Origin: Planctomycetota bacterium
GTDB lineage: Bacteria > Planctomycetota > Phycisphaerae > Sedimentisphaerales > Anaerobacaceae
Reading direction: 5' to 3'
DNA: 64,000 bases
NCBI GenBank assembly: GCA_019456145.1
Contig: VRUL01000023.1
Span: 1 to 64,000 of the forward strand
How positions within the stretch are numbered: the first letter of the stretch is position 1; the number at the start of each line of letters is the position of its first letter. Below, in pieces: positions 53,033 through 62,609 of this stretch. Made by a program: the position numbers and the translations under genes. The notes beneath the pieces are model-generated. The model was not told where the DNA came from, made no database searches, and saw only the letters and a list, made by a program, of their open reading frames with translations.

Positions 53033-53054
53033 AATATTAATCCTTGTTTGTTAA
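52989..53054 (+). pseudogene. Vestigial start of a Na/Pi cotransporter gene
   Basis: Encodes 21 residues beginning MIKEMIFGTVVGLGLIL and stops. It aligns with MTEMIFGIVGGLGLFL at the start of the cotransporter at 55205. The stop TAA overlaps the AAAGGAG ribosome-binding site of the DUF47 gene. It is either a leftover from duplication or a leader peptide coupled to the next gene. Confidence 0.55.
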
Positions 53055-53065
53055 AGGAGATAACA

Positions 53066-53740
53066 ATGGGAGTTATAGATAGGTTTTTCGCTCCGTCACC
53101 ATTCATAGGACTTCAGGAGCACGCAAAAAAGGTTCACGAGTGTGTGGAGCTTCTACGTCCTCTGACGAATGCACTGCTGGCGGAGGACTATGAGAAGATC
53201 GAAGAATTACACAACCAAATGTCAAAGACCGAGCACGAGGCGGACCAGATCAAAACGTCAATGCGCGACAGCATTAGCAAGATGTACTTTTTGTCAGTAG
53301 GGCGGATGGAATTGAGTCAGTTTTTGGGGTATCAAGACGACGTGGCAGATGCTGCGGAGGATTTTGCCGTTGTGCTGCTGATTCGCAAGACGAAACTTCC
53401 GGAAGAACTCAAGACGGATTTTATGACTTTTGTCGAGCAGGTAATCAGCGTCAGTGAGCACTTAATGGAGCTGACGAATAAGCTTTCAACCCTTGCTGAA
53501 GCTGCCTTTGCGGGCGAAGAAGCCGAGGAAATGCTGGAATCTATTGCAAAAATAGGCGAAGAAGAATGGCAGTCCGACCGGTTGGAAAGAAAATTTGCCC
53601 GGCATCTCTATAGTATAGAGGACAAACTTGACCCGGTGACAATTATGTTCCTCGATAAGTATTGCCAAACACTTGGCCAAGTGTCAAACAACGCCGAAAA
53701 AACCGCTAAATATCTTCGCCTCATCATTCGCAAGAAATAG
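53066..53740 (+). CDS. DUF47 (PhoU-like) phosphate transport regulator
   Basis: 224 residues from the ATG at 53066 (AAAGGAG 6 nt upstream). All-helical PhoU-like protein of the DUF47/TIGR00153 family: FFAPSPFIGLQEHAKKVHECVELL; EHEADQIKTSMRDSISKMYFLSVGRMELSQFLGYQDDVADAAEDFAVV; a late QVSNNAEKTAKYLRLII. The E/D-xxx-D metal-binding patterns are present. These proteins occur with PiT transporters, here 30 nt downstream, and are thought to regulate them. Confidence 0.92.
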   Translation: MGVIDRFFAPSPFIGLQEHAKKVHECVELLRPLTNALLAEDYEKIEELHNQMSKTEHEADQIKTSMRDSISKMYFLSVGRMELSQFLGYQDDVADAAEDFAVVLLIRKTKLPEELKTDFMTFVEQVISVSEHLMELTNKLSTLAEAAFAGEEAEEMLESIAKIGEEEWQSDRLERKFARHLYSIEDKLDPVTIMFLDKYCQTLGQVSNNAEKTAKYLRLIIRKK

Positions 53741-53770
53741 CCGACTCTTGAGTGGAAAAACACTGTTTCT

Positions 53771-55015
53771 ATGGAAATCCTCGTAATCACAGCAATCGTC
53801 ATTGGTCTATACATGGCCTGGAATGTTGGTGCCAATGATGTTGCTAATTCTATGGCGGACGCGGTCGGGTCGAAAGCTCTGACTATTTTCTGGGCGGTGA
53901 TACTGGCCGCAATCTGTGAATTCTGCGGCGCCGTGCTGGTTGGCAGCCACGTTACCGATACCGTTCGCAAGGGAATAATAGATACGCAAGCTTTTGCCGA
54001 CGACCCGCGAATGCTTGCCCACGGAATGGTTTGCGCGATGCTGGCGGCTGCGGTGTGGCTGAATGTGGCCTCCTATCTGGGGATGCCGGTTTCGACCACG
54101 CATTCGATTGTTGGGGCGGTTATCGGGTTTGGAATTCTGCAGGCCGGTCTGGGACACATTCATTGGTTTAAAGTTGGGCAAATAGTGGCCAGTTGGTTCA
54201 TCTCGCCCCTTGCGGGAGGGATAATGGCGTTTGTCATATTTAGACTGATATCGCGGTACATATTGTCGGCCGAAAAGCCGGCGGTGGCAGCGCGGAAAGG
54301 TGTTCCGGTTTGCACTTTTTTTACCTTTGCCATACTGATTCTGGCCACCATTTACAAAGGACTGAAGAACGTACATTTGGATTTAGGAGGTCCCGAGGCT
54401 ATCGGCCTCAGTATTTTAGGCGGGGTTATCGCCAGCGGTGTTTCCATACTGCTTAGCAGGCGAAGTCGCAATTGCAATGATGAATTACCGCTGGAGCAGC
54501 AGCTTATCCATGTGGAAAAAACCTTTGTTGTGCTGGTAATCATCACCTCGTGTACAGTAGCGTTTGCACATGGGGCCAACGATGTGGCCAATGCCATCGG
54601 CCCGCTGGCCGCGGTGGTGGAGATTGTCAAATACGGGGTTATTCCCGAACAAGTACCGGTGGAAATGTGGATTCTGGTTCTCGGCGGCGGGGGCATTGCT
54701 CTGGGGCTGGCCATGTACGGCTACCGGGTGATGCGTTTGGTTGGAACAAAGGTAACGGAGATTACACCTTCGCGTGGTGTGGCCGCTGACCTGAGCACGA
54801 TGGTAACGGTACTGACCTTTTCCAAGCTGGGTCTACCTATATCCACTACTCACACGCTCATCGGCGCAATCATTGGGGTGGGACTGGCCCGCGGTATCAC
54901 CGCCATTAATCGCAAAATAGTCGGTTCTATCTTTACCTCGTGGCTCGCCACGATTCCGGTCGCCGGGGGATTAACCGTACTGTTCTACCTCATCGCGGAA
55001 TGGTTATTTTGGTGA
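53771..55015 (+). CDS. PiT-family inorganic phosphate transporter
   Basis: 414 residues, about ten membrane helices. Both PiT signatures are present in inverted-repeat halves: GANDVANSMADAVGSKALT near 22 and GANDVANAIGPLAAVV near 267, each followed by a P(V/I)STTH motif (GMPVSTTHSIVGAVIG; GLPISTTHTLIGAIIG). It imports phosphate, often as a metal-phosphate complex, with H+ or Na+. No strong ribosome-binding site is seen; translation is probably coupled to the DUF47 gene. Confidence 0.95.
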   Translation: MEILVITAIVIGLYMAWNVGANDVANSMADAVGSKALTIFWAVILAAICEFCGAVLVGSHVTDTVRKGIIDTQAFADDPRMLAHGMVCAMLAAAVWLNVASYLGMPVSTTHSIVGAVIGFGILQAGLGHIHWFKVGQIVASWFISPLAGGIMAFVIFRLISRYILSAEKPAVAARKGVPVCTFFTFAILILATIYKGLKNVHLDLGGPEAIGLSILGGVIASGVSILLSRRSRNCNDELPLEQQLIHVEKTFVVLVIITSCTVAFAHGANDVANAIGPLAAVVEIVKYGVIPEQVPVEMWILVLGGGGIALGLAMYGYRVMRLVGTKVTEITPSRGVAADLSTMVTVLTFSKLGLPISTTHTLIGAIIGVGLARGITAINRKIVGSIFTSWLATIPVAGGLTVLFYLIAEWLFW

Positions 55016-55113
55016 GCGGCAACGGGAGGGAATTGAGCTAAAAACCTCTGCTTCTTCCAATTCCGAACAGGATACTGATACAGATGAAAAATCACATTTT
55101 GCGGCAATCACAG

Positions 55114-55245
55114 AAAAACTTCCTTGACCGTTCAAACGATAAAGGGTAAAACCACCGCGCAATTATAAATCTTTCGCTTTTCAAAGGCTTTGTCAGGAAT
55201 CAATATGACAGAAATGATTTTCGGTATAGTAGGGGGGTTGGGGCT
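55114..55245 (+). repeat. Duplicated phosphate-transporter upstream region, copy 2
   Basis: Partner of 52898-53032. Here it is the natural upstream region and start of the Na/Pi cotransporter gene, so this copy probably represents the ancestral position. TTGACC (55124-55129), 17 nt, TAAAAC (55147-55152) is the presumed promoter. Confidence 0.85.
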
Positions 55246-56898
55246 GTTTTTGTTCGGCATGGGGCTTATTGCGATGGCCTGAAGAAGGTGGCCGGGCAGA
55301 AGCTGAAGGCCTTTCTGGAGGTACTGACAAAGCGTCGAGTTATTGCGGTCTTGGTTGGCGCTCTTACCACATGCTTTGTACAGTCGAGTTCAGCTACGAC
55401 GGTGATGACTGTGGGGTTGGTGAACGCGGGGCTTTTGACACTCAGGCAGGCACTGTGTGTTGTTTTGGGGGCAAATATAGGAACGACTTTTACGGCATGG
55501 CTGGTCTCGGTCTTTGCACTATTCAAGATCACTAACTATGCACTTCCCATCGTTGCAGTGGGTTTTCTTTTGAGCATTGCGGGCAGGACACAGCGGAAGA
55601 AGAGCATTGGGGAGGTCTTATTAGGATTCGGCATTCTGTTCATTGGTATGTACTTCATGAAGGAGGCGTTTGCGCCGCTGAAAGACAATACGGATGTGCA
55701 CGAGGCTCTAATATGGGTGGGCCATAATCCGCTTTTGGCGGTTCTTGCGGGAACGATTATAACAATGCTTTTGCAAAGCAGCTCGGCTTCAATTGCCTTG
55801 ATTCAGATATTAGCTTTGCAGGGAGCTTTTGGGACGGACTGGGATTTGGTGCTTCGAGTGACGATACCATACATTCTTGGAGATAATATCGGGACAACGA
55901 TTACGGCGTGGTTGGCGGCCTTTCGGACATCACGAAATTCCAAACGGACGGCGATGGGGCATACTTTGTTCAATGTAATAGGAGTGATTTATATATTGCC
56001 TCTGGTTTGGGTGGGGTGGTTTGCGGATATAGTTGAATGGATTGCACCATCGACACTATCTGAGACAACGATTATGATGCACATTGCTGTTGCACACAGT
56101 ACGTTTAATGTGTTTAACACGCTTATATTTTTGCCGGTAATCGGGTGGCTTGAACTGGTAGTCATGAAGATTCTACCTGTGACAAAGGAAGAACTGGCCC
56201 GGAAACCTGTCGCTCTGGAGCAGCATCTGCTCAATACTCCAGTGATAGCGCTGGAGCAGACCAAGAGCGAAATCATTCGTATGGCAAGAACGGCAAAAAC
56301 AGCTCTTGAAAGGTCAATCGACGGCATTCTCAGCGATGACGGCAAGAAACTTGCCTCTGTAGGGGGAATAGAAGATTTTATAGATGAATTCCAGTATGAA
56401 ATTACATCATACCTTTCGGCATTATCTCGCAAGCAGTTGTCTGACGAGGTTTCGGTGGAGCTTCCGGTTCTTTTACATACGGTGAACGACCTCGAGCGTA
56501 TCGGCGACCATGCCGTTAATATTGTTGAGATTGCTGAACGGAAGATGGACCAAAAACTTACGTTTAGCGACTCAGCATTGGCCGAGGCTAATCAATTGAG
56601 AAAAGAGGCAGAGCAGATGCTTGATTATGTCATAGCGGCTTTAGAGAATAATGATGTTGAGGCTGCCAGAGCAGCCCTGATCAACGAGGCCAACCTTAAC
56701 AAAATGCAGATAGATTTTCGACGCAGCCATGTCCAGCGTATGACCGAGGGCATCTGCTCACCTGAGGCCGGCCTGATATTTATCGACCTGGTTGACAATG
56801 TCGAAAAAATTGGTGACCACCTGACCAATATCGCACAGGCGGTGATAGGCGGCCTTCAGTGGGATGGGATCGAGCTGGAAAAGCCTCCCAGTCTCTGA
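55205..56898 (+). CDS. Na/Pi cotransporter family protein with PhoU domain, frameshifted near the N-terminus
   Basis: The frame starting at 55205 (MTEMIFGIVGGLGLFLFGMG) hits TGA at 55280 after 25 codons. Family homology resumes in another frame at GLKKVAGQKLKAFL (from 55276). One missing base near 55273 would restore I-A-D-G-L-K-K. The remainder (main frame from about 55288) has two Na/Pi cotransporter repeats with QSSSATTVMTVGLVNAG and QSSSASIALIQILA, then a C-terminal PhoU-like helical domain (about the last 215 residues, DLERIGDHAVNIVEIAE; DNVEKIGDHLTNIAQAV). It could be a real pseudogene, a sequencing or assembly error, or recoding. Confidence 0.85.
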
Positions 56899-57096
56899 CA
56901 GGGTATTGCCAATATACCGGATGTGCCCTTTTGACATTAACAAAGACTGGAAAAGCGTTCCCAACTACCCGGTGAATGTTTCTTTCAATAAAGTATCGAA
57001 TCAACCTTACAAATACAACTGCCTTTTATCCTCTTGTATCATGATGCACAGATAAGGTTAAGAAAGGTTTCATATAAATAAAAAGAATGGTCGGCG

Positions 57097-57125
57097 TTGA
57101 CGAAAGTGAAATGCTACAATACAAT
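57097..57125 (+). promoter_or_regulatory. Promoter whose -10 lies in a tandem repeat
   Basis: TTGACG at 57097-57102, a 17-nt spacer, TACAAT at 57120-57125. Further TACAAT or TATAAT hexamers recur downstream within the repeat. Confidence 0.45.
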
Positions 57126-57163
57126 GCTACAATACAATGCTATAATACAATGTAGTAAATACA
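57111..57163 (+). repeat. 13-bp tandem repeat ATGCTACAATACA
   Basis: Two exact copies (57111-57123, 57124-57136), one with a single change (57137-57149, creating TATAAT), and a diverged fourth (57150-57163). Confidence 0.9.
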
Positions 57164-57217
57164 ACTGATACAGAACTTTCGAAAACCTTTGATGCAATTT
57201 CCGGAGGAATGGGCACT

Positions 57218-60200
57218 ATGAAATGCTTGATACCATTCTATTTTTTAGCTTTATTGATGTTTTTGTCAGTGTTTCATGTATCGGCCGATGTTTACGCCGA
57301 ACAGATATCGCCGAATGAAGCTGCTGTCGGAGAAGCTGTGAATATGGCCGACTTTGGCAGGCGGTTATCAGGTGATAGCTATATCGGCTGGCAATGGGAC
57401 AATCCGCGTGACATTTATGAGCTTCGTATTTCCGGTATTGATAGACGGACCGCCGAATCATTAAGACTTGAATGGTGGGGCAGTGTCTGGCCGGCGAACG
57501 GCATCGGCGGATGGATGAGGCTCGACGACCCGTGGAACGGAAAGTGGGTACCAGCTAATGCCAGGCCCAAGTTAACCGGATCGGGTCAATTCGTATTTAA
57601 GTTTCCGCCGTTGAGCAAAGAGGAATGGCGCCAGGCACTTAAGATAAATCAGTATCCGGACAAAAAGCAGCCCGTATTTCGTAGTACGCTGAAAGTGCGG
57701 CTGATAGCTGAAGGCAAAAAAGTCCTGAGTAAAGCACGTCTTTCGGTTTTCGGTAAATCACGCTGGAGTAAGACGACTTTCGATATCGAAACGCGGTCCT
57801 CACATGATGGCAAGGTATCTGGTCGTGTTGAGCTGATTAATGGTGTTCTGGTCAGTTTGCAAAGTTTGCCTCATCCGCGGTCTGTTCAAGTCGATAGTAC
57901 CGGATGGGGGACACAAGGTGCCGCCGGCGGCTCAACAGGTGTGCGTATCAAAATTCTTTATACCGATAGCGAAGATTTGAATTCAAATGATTTGACGCGC
58001 GTTACAGTCCGACTCGGGCCCAATCCTCGCTCACCTGGATTTTCGTTTGTCCCCCAGGATGTATTCAAAGAAGGCATAATCCGTTTGCCGTGCTTTGGCA
58101 CTATTGTCAGTGACACTTCGCGAAATTTGACTTTGGCCAACGACTCTGGGCCATCAGGTGATAAATGGCGCATGCCTGTTCGAGGGCGTATTCTGGAGCA
58201 GCCGGAGATGACGCGCGAAATGGCCATGCAAGGTATTCCCCGCCTTTCACCGCTTCGCTGGGTCCCATTGGGCGTACCTTCAGCTCGGCAGGAATTTTTA
58301 GTAGGGCCAAATGGAGACTGGAAGATATCGGCTTTGAGTCTCAACACAGACACGGGTCGAGATGCCAGGCGCTGGATATTCAACAAGAATTTCGGTAAGA
58401 AACGCCTATTTGATGAATTAGCGTTCTTGCTTGACACTCGTCAGAAGCCCGATTTTGACGGCGGCGACCGCAAAGAGGTTCGTCGCTATCTTGAGGAGGG
58501 GCATTTGCCGCTGATTCATGTCCAGTGGCAAAACGGCCCGTTTCGATATCATCATGCTCTGGCATCGACTATTTTGCTGGGCGATTACGGAGACGATGTT
58601 TCTCGTCGAGGTGATGAAACCGTAGTGTTGCTGAGCAAGCTTCAAATAACTAACAGCAGCAAAACAAAGCAATTGGCCAATCTGAATCTTAGATATTCAA
58701 TCAATGCCCCGATTACCTTGCAGAAGGATGGCGTTATTACTGTGGAGCCGGCCGACAGTAATGAAGTTCGCAGTGGTCTGGCTGCCTTACGCGGAGTGAT
58801 TTCAATGGGGAAACCGAGAGGTGGTGGTGCAGCGAATTGGACGGTGCAATCAGGCAGTGGCCCCGGATCTTCTGCAATTCTCCACTGGCAGGAGAACATT
58901 GAACCTGGCCGGACCCGGTCAATATATTTCAAAACACCCTTTGTTGAACTGTTGGATAACGAAGAACTGGCCCGCCTTAAGACGATGAGTTTTGAAGACC
59001 AGGTTCCGAAGGTCATGAGGTATTGGCGAGAACGACTTGCAAAAGGTATGCAGATAGAAGTGCCCGATGAAGCTCTTAATAACTTCTATAAAGCCAACCT
59101 CTGGCATAACGTGATTACCACGGACCGCGACCCGCAGACAGGACTCTACAATCAGGGCGTCGCTACGTTGCGCTACCGCGTTTTCGCCAATGAAACTGTT
59201 ATGATTGCCAGGTCGATGGATATGCGAGGTGAACATACAGAGGCCGAACGCTTCCTTGAGCCGATGCTGCATTATCAGGGACATGAGGCTTTGAAAGGGC
59301 GCTTCTCGACTAAGGATGCGGTATTTCATGGTGCCGGGGACTATACCCATGGCGAATATGCGATGAACCATGGATTTACGCTTTGGGGTGTGGCCGATCA
59401 TTACTTGCTGACAGGCGACCGCGCTTACCTGAAGCGTGTAGCGCCAAAGCTGGTCAAAGGCTGTGACTTCCTTATCAATGAGCGTGCTTCTACTATGAGT
59501 AAACAGGGTTCGATTATTTATGGTCTTTCGCCGGCATCTTCCCTTGAGGACGTCGTAGAGTATCAATACTGGTTTGCCACTAACGCGTATTTTTATCTTG
59601 GGATGAAGCGGGTGGCGCTGGCACTGGCGGATATCGGTCATCCCGAAGCTCGGCGTATCACTGTCGAAGTAGAGAAATATCGCCGAGACATCGAGGCCAG
59701 CATCCGCGAGGCAACGACAAGGTCCGCTGCCGTTCCACTACGTGACGGTAATTACATTCCCTATGTTCCTTCTCGTGCATATCAGTGGCGGCATCTTACC
59801 GAAGGCTGGATTCGTGAGGCGCTGTACTGCTCGCTCCATCTTGTTACTACCGAAGTTATGTCATCGGATGATCCCTTGATGACCTGGATGCTGGACGACC
59901 TTGAAGATAATATCTTTTTCTCCCGGCAGTCCGGCTACAATATAAGTGATTACCAGAATCGCTGGTTCCAGCGCGGCGGGGTTACCCCGCAGCCATGCTT
60001 GCTTGATATGCCCATTGTCTATATGGCACGAAACGAAATCCCTGCTGCGCTGCGGGCTTTCTGGAATACTTATGCGCTGCTCATTTACCCGAACACTCAA
60101 TGTTTTGCCGAATGGGCACGCAGCTTCGGCATCGGCGGCGGACCCGTGTACAAAACTTCAGACGAATCCAGATTTGTTATGTGGTTGCGACAACTGCTCC

Positions 60201-60550
60201 TCTGGGAAAATGATAACCAACTGTGGCTTGGGCGTGCAACACCGCGAGAATGGCTCGAAGACGGCAAAACCATACGCATCGAACGAGCCAAAACCATCTT
60301 TGGCACGGTGAGTATGGTAATCCGCTCTGAGGCTGCTAAGGGGAGAATTCTTGCAGAACTGTCTCTTCCGAAGCGCAATCCACCATCCGAAGTTTGGCTT
60401 CGCTTACGTCACCCGCAGGGAAAGCACCCGCGTCGAGTCTCTATCAATGGAAAGCTCGTAGAACTGGAGCGAATTGTCGGCAGCGATATTCGAATAGTGC
60501 CTGGGGAAAAGGATTTGTCGCGGCCGGTCAAGGTCAAGGCAGAATATTAA
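57218..60550 (+). CDS. Large exported glycosidase-like protein (six-hairpin type)
   Basis: 1110 residues from the ATG at 57218 (GGAGG 10 nt upstream). Signal peptide (about 1-23). The N-terminal half looks beta-rich (WQWDNPRDIYELRISGI ... LEWWGSVWP). Residues about 610-1000 have the helical repeat pattern of an (alpha/alpha)6-barrel: NNFYKANLWHNVITTDRDPQTGLY; HGAGDYTHGEYAMNHGFTLWGVADHYLLTGDRAYLKRVAPKLVKGCDFL; AYQWRHLTEGWIREALYCSLHL; FQRGGVTPQPCLLDMPIVYMARNEIPAALRAFWN. This suggests an exported polysaccharide-degrading enzyme; neither the exact glycoside hydrolase family nor catalytic residues could be assigned. Confidence 0.75.
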   Translation: MKCLIPFYFLALLMFLSVFHVSADVYAEQISPNEAAVGEAVNMADFGRRLSGDSYIGWQWDNPRDIYELRISGIDRRTAESLRLEWWGSVWPANGIGGWMRLDDPWNGKWVPANARPKLTGSGQFVFKFPPLSKEEWRQALKINQYPDKKQPVFRSTLKVRLIAEGKKVLSKARLSVFGKSRWSKTTFDIETRSSHDGKVSGRVELINGVLVSLQSLPHPRSVQVDSTGWGTQGAAGGSTGVRIKILYTDSEDLNSNDLTRVTVRLGPNPRSPGFSFVPQDVFKEGIIRLPCFGTIVSDTSRNLTLANDSGPSGDKWRMPVRGRILEQPEMTREMAMQGIPRLSPLRWVPLGVPSARQEFLVGPNGDWKISALSLNTDTGRDARRWIFNKNFGKKRLFDELAFLLDTRQKPDFDGGDRKEVRRYLEEGHLPLIHVQWQNGPFRYHHALASTILLGDYGDDVSRRGDETVVLLSKLQITNSSKTKQLANLNLRYSINAPITLQKDGVITVEPADSNEVRSGLAALRGVISMGKPRGGGAANWTVQSGSGPGSSAILHWQENIEPGRTRSIYFKTPFVELLDNEELARLKTMSFEDQVPKVMRYWRERLAKGMQIEVPDEALNNFYKANLWHNVITTDRDPQTGLYNQGVATLRYRVFANETVMIARSMDMRGEHTEAERFLEPMLHYQGHEALKGRFSTKDAVFHGAGDYTHGEYAMNHGFTLWGVADHYLLTGDRAYLKRVAPKLVKGCDFLINERASTMSKQGSIIYGLSPASSLEDVVEYQYWFATNAYFYLGMKRVALALADIGHPEARRITVEVEKYRRDIEASIREATTRSAAVPLRDGNYIPYVPSRAYQWRHLTEGWIREALYCSLHLVTTEVMSSDDPLMTWMLDDLEDNIFFSRQSGYNISDYQNRWFQRGGVTPQPCLLDMPIVYMARNEIPAALRAFWNTYALLIYPNTQCFAEWARSFGIGGGPVYKTSDESRFVMWLRQLLLWENDNQLWLGRATPREWLEDGKTIRIERAKTIFGTVSMVIRSEAAKGRILAELSLPKRNPPSEVWLRLRHPQGKHPRRVSINGKLVELERIVGSDIRIVPGEKDLSRPVKVKAEY

Positions 60551-60573
60551 ACAGGAAGCAGAAAGGTTTATCA

Positions 60574-60660
60574 ATGTTGTGTAGCAGGACCGTTCTTATG
60601 ATTGGTATGCTGATATTGATTTTCGTAATGCTTATGACAACGCACACTTATACCACCTAA
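60574..60660 (+). CDS. Possible 28-residue hydrophobic peptide
   Basis: Begins MLCSRTVLMIGMLILIFVML and stops after 28 codons, with AGAAAGG 7 nt before the ATG, 23 nt after the glycosidase-like gene. It is either a small membrane peptide or the severed signal peptide of a lost secreted protein. No similarity recognised. Confidence 0.35.
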   Translation: MLCSRTVLMIGMLILIFVMLMTTHTYTT

Positions 60661-60816
60661 GTCAAGTGCCGGATGACCGAGGACTTCTTTACCATCTTAT
60701 AAGTTCAACTTGCATCCATGAAGGCTGGAGGATAATATAGATACATCATTTGGAAAGGCTTAGTTCCGAGGTTTTCTGGCTCGGATGAATAAATGCACCC
60801 TACCGGATGAGGCATT

Positions 60817-62358
60817 ATGTGGAACACGAACAGCACTACAATAGAGATTCTCATTATGTTGACCAGGTTGTCAGTTGCCTCAAGTTTAAGTGTGTTTTGC
60901 ACGGAGGTGTGTTTCAGCCAGCTCGCATTTAGCGACATTACCGTTACTGCCGGGACAAGCGGCCCAACTGCAAAAGACGGCCTGGGTGGTCATGGAGTCA
61001 TGTTTGCAGACGTGGACAAGGACGGATTGGCGGACCTTTACATTACGATGATCTTCAGCAAGCCGATGCCTGATCTGTTCTTTAGAAATCTTGGCAACAA
61101 TACTTTTGCGAACGAGGGAGCGCCCCGTCGGATCGCTGATTTTGACGGGGGCAGTCACGGGGCCTGTTGGGCGGATCTGGATAATGACGGCGACTATGAT
61201 CTTGTCAATGGCACAACGTGGGACAGCCCCGACTATCCGAACCACAACAACATCTTCCGAAACAACGGGAATGGCACGTTCACGGAAGTCACGCCTCTGT
61301 GTATGCGAGAGCGCAGAGAAGGGACGCGCGGTGTAATCTGCTTTGATGCCGACAAGGATGGTGATCTGGATATCTTTTGCGTTTCCGGGTGGAAGGGTTC
61401 GGGCGACACTCCTGGCGAGCGCAATGAAATTTACGAAAACAAGGGAAACTTCAGTTTCGTAGCGCTCAAGTCCGGTCCGTTGTACGAATGCCCGGCCGGT
61501 CAGGGGGCCAGTGATACGGATTATGACGGCGACGGCGATATCGACGTAATAGCCTGCAACCGGGACGGAGATCTGAATATTCTCCGCAACAACGGTGGAT
61601 TCAACAGTTTCACCAGGATTGATCCGGCATCCATCGGGATCAGGCACCGGGCATACAGTGGTGTCACCACGGCAGATCTTGATAGTGACGGAGACCTGGA
61701 TATGATACTGGTAGATGCCGATGATGCGGGTCATTTGTACAACAATGACGGAGATGGCACGTTTTCCTTTGTCCGGAGTTTTTTCAAAGTTGACGGATAC
61801 ATGGCTGGCCTTGCCGACATAGACAACGATGACGATCTCGATCTGGTCTTCGCAGGTGACAAGAAAGCCTATCTTAACGACGGATCGGGCGTTTTTGCGA
61901 TTGGTCCGGCGATACCGGTCTCAGGCATAAACGATCCGCGTGCCATCGCGTTCGCCGACATTGACAACGATGGCGACCTTGACTTCGCCGTCGGAGTGAA
62001 GCGGTCTCGTAACTGGCTTGTTCGCAATGATTACACGGGGAAAAATAACTGGCTGAAAGTAAGGCTTGTTTCGCCCGGCGGACAGGCCGGAGCATTCGGC
62101 GCCAAGACCTACGTCTATCCCACAGGCCAGACCGGTGGTACACTGCTGGGAATGCGCGAGTCGCAAAGCAACTGCGGCTATCTGGGCCAGAACGATCCGG
62201 TGATGCACTTTGGGCTCGGACATCGAACCTGCGTCGATGTGGTGGTCATGTTTGTGGATGGGACAAAGACGACAAGATATCGTGTGGCGGCCAATCAGAC
62301 CGTCTTGATCACAGGTGCACCAGATGGGACAGGGAAACTTCGGGAAGCAACGAAATAG
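60817..62358 (+). CDS. Secreted FG-GAP/VCBS repeat protein, CRTAC1-like
   Basis: Up to 513 residues. The ATG at 60856 gives a cleaner signal peptide (MLTRLSVASSLSVFC) than the one at 60817; neither has a strong ribosome-binding site. About seven FG-GAP/VCBS repeats with calcium loops of the type DxDxDGxxD (ADVDKDGLADLYI, ADLDNDGDYDLV, DADKDGDLDIF, DYDGDGDIDVI, DLDSDGDLDMI, DIDNDDDLDLV, DIDNDGDLDFA) form a beta-propeller. A C-terminal ASPIC/UnbV domain follows (NWLKVRLVSPGGQAGAFGAKTYVY ... HFGLGHRTCVDVVVMF). Extracellular adhesion or matrix role inferred. Confidence 0.88.
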   Translation: MWNTNSTTIEILIMLTRLSVASSLSVFCTEVCFSQLAFSDITVTAGTSGPTAKDGLGGHGVMFADVDKDGLADLYITMIFSKPMPDLFFRNLGNNTFANEGAPRRIADFDGGSHGACWADLDNDGDYDLVNGTTWDSPDYPNHNNIFRNNGNGTFTEVTPLCMRERREGTRGVICFDADKDGDLDIFCVSGWKGSGDTPGERNEIYENKGNFSFVALKSGPLYECPAGQGASDTDYDGDGDIDVIACNRDGDLNILRNNGGFNSFTRIDPASIGIRHRAYSGVTTADLDSDGDLDMILVDADDAGHLYNNDGDGTFSFVRSFFKVDGYMAGLADIDNDDDLDLVFAGDKKAYLNDGSGVFAIGPAIPVSGINDPRAIAFADIDNDGDLDFAVGVKRSRNWLVRNDYTGKNNWLKVRLVSPGGQAGAFGAKTYVYPTGQTGGTLLGMRESQSNCGYLGQNDPVMHFGLGHRTCVDVVVMFVDGTKTTRYRVAANQTVLITGAPDGTGKLREATK

Positions 62359-62609
62359 AGAGTTCCTTGCATGTGGATCGGAGATTTGCAGATAGGAAGT
62401 ATTGGTCACAGGTGGTGATCTGCCAAATAACCGACAGTGCCTCAGGCTGCCAGTTACGCCGGGCTAAGTAGCTTGAACAATCATCAATTATTTTATACAA
62501 TTGCCATTGGGGCAGATTTCTGAGTGTGCCGTGTTGGGCCGGTTCAGGTTGAAGATGGCCTCAAGAATGCTATGTAGTTAGGTGATTGGCTTATGTGAAA
62601 GGGTCGAAA

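Larger units (their letters stand above)
56899..57217. other. Intergenic region upstream of the glycosidase-like gene
   Basis: No gene supported. It contains the 13-bp tandem repeat and promoter described separately. The CCGGAGGAATG ribosome-binding region at 57201-57211 sits too close to the ATG at 57209, so the ATG at 57218 is preferred. Confidence 0.5.

Noticed and set aside
60886..61734. 282-codon minus-strand open frame
   Set aside because: Antisense to the FG-GAP repeats; the length arises from the repetitive GAT/GAC-rich codons.
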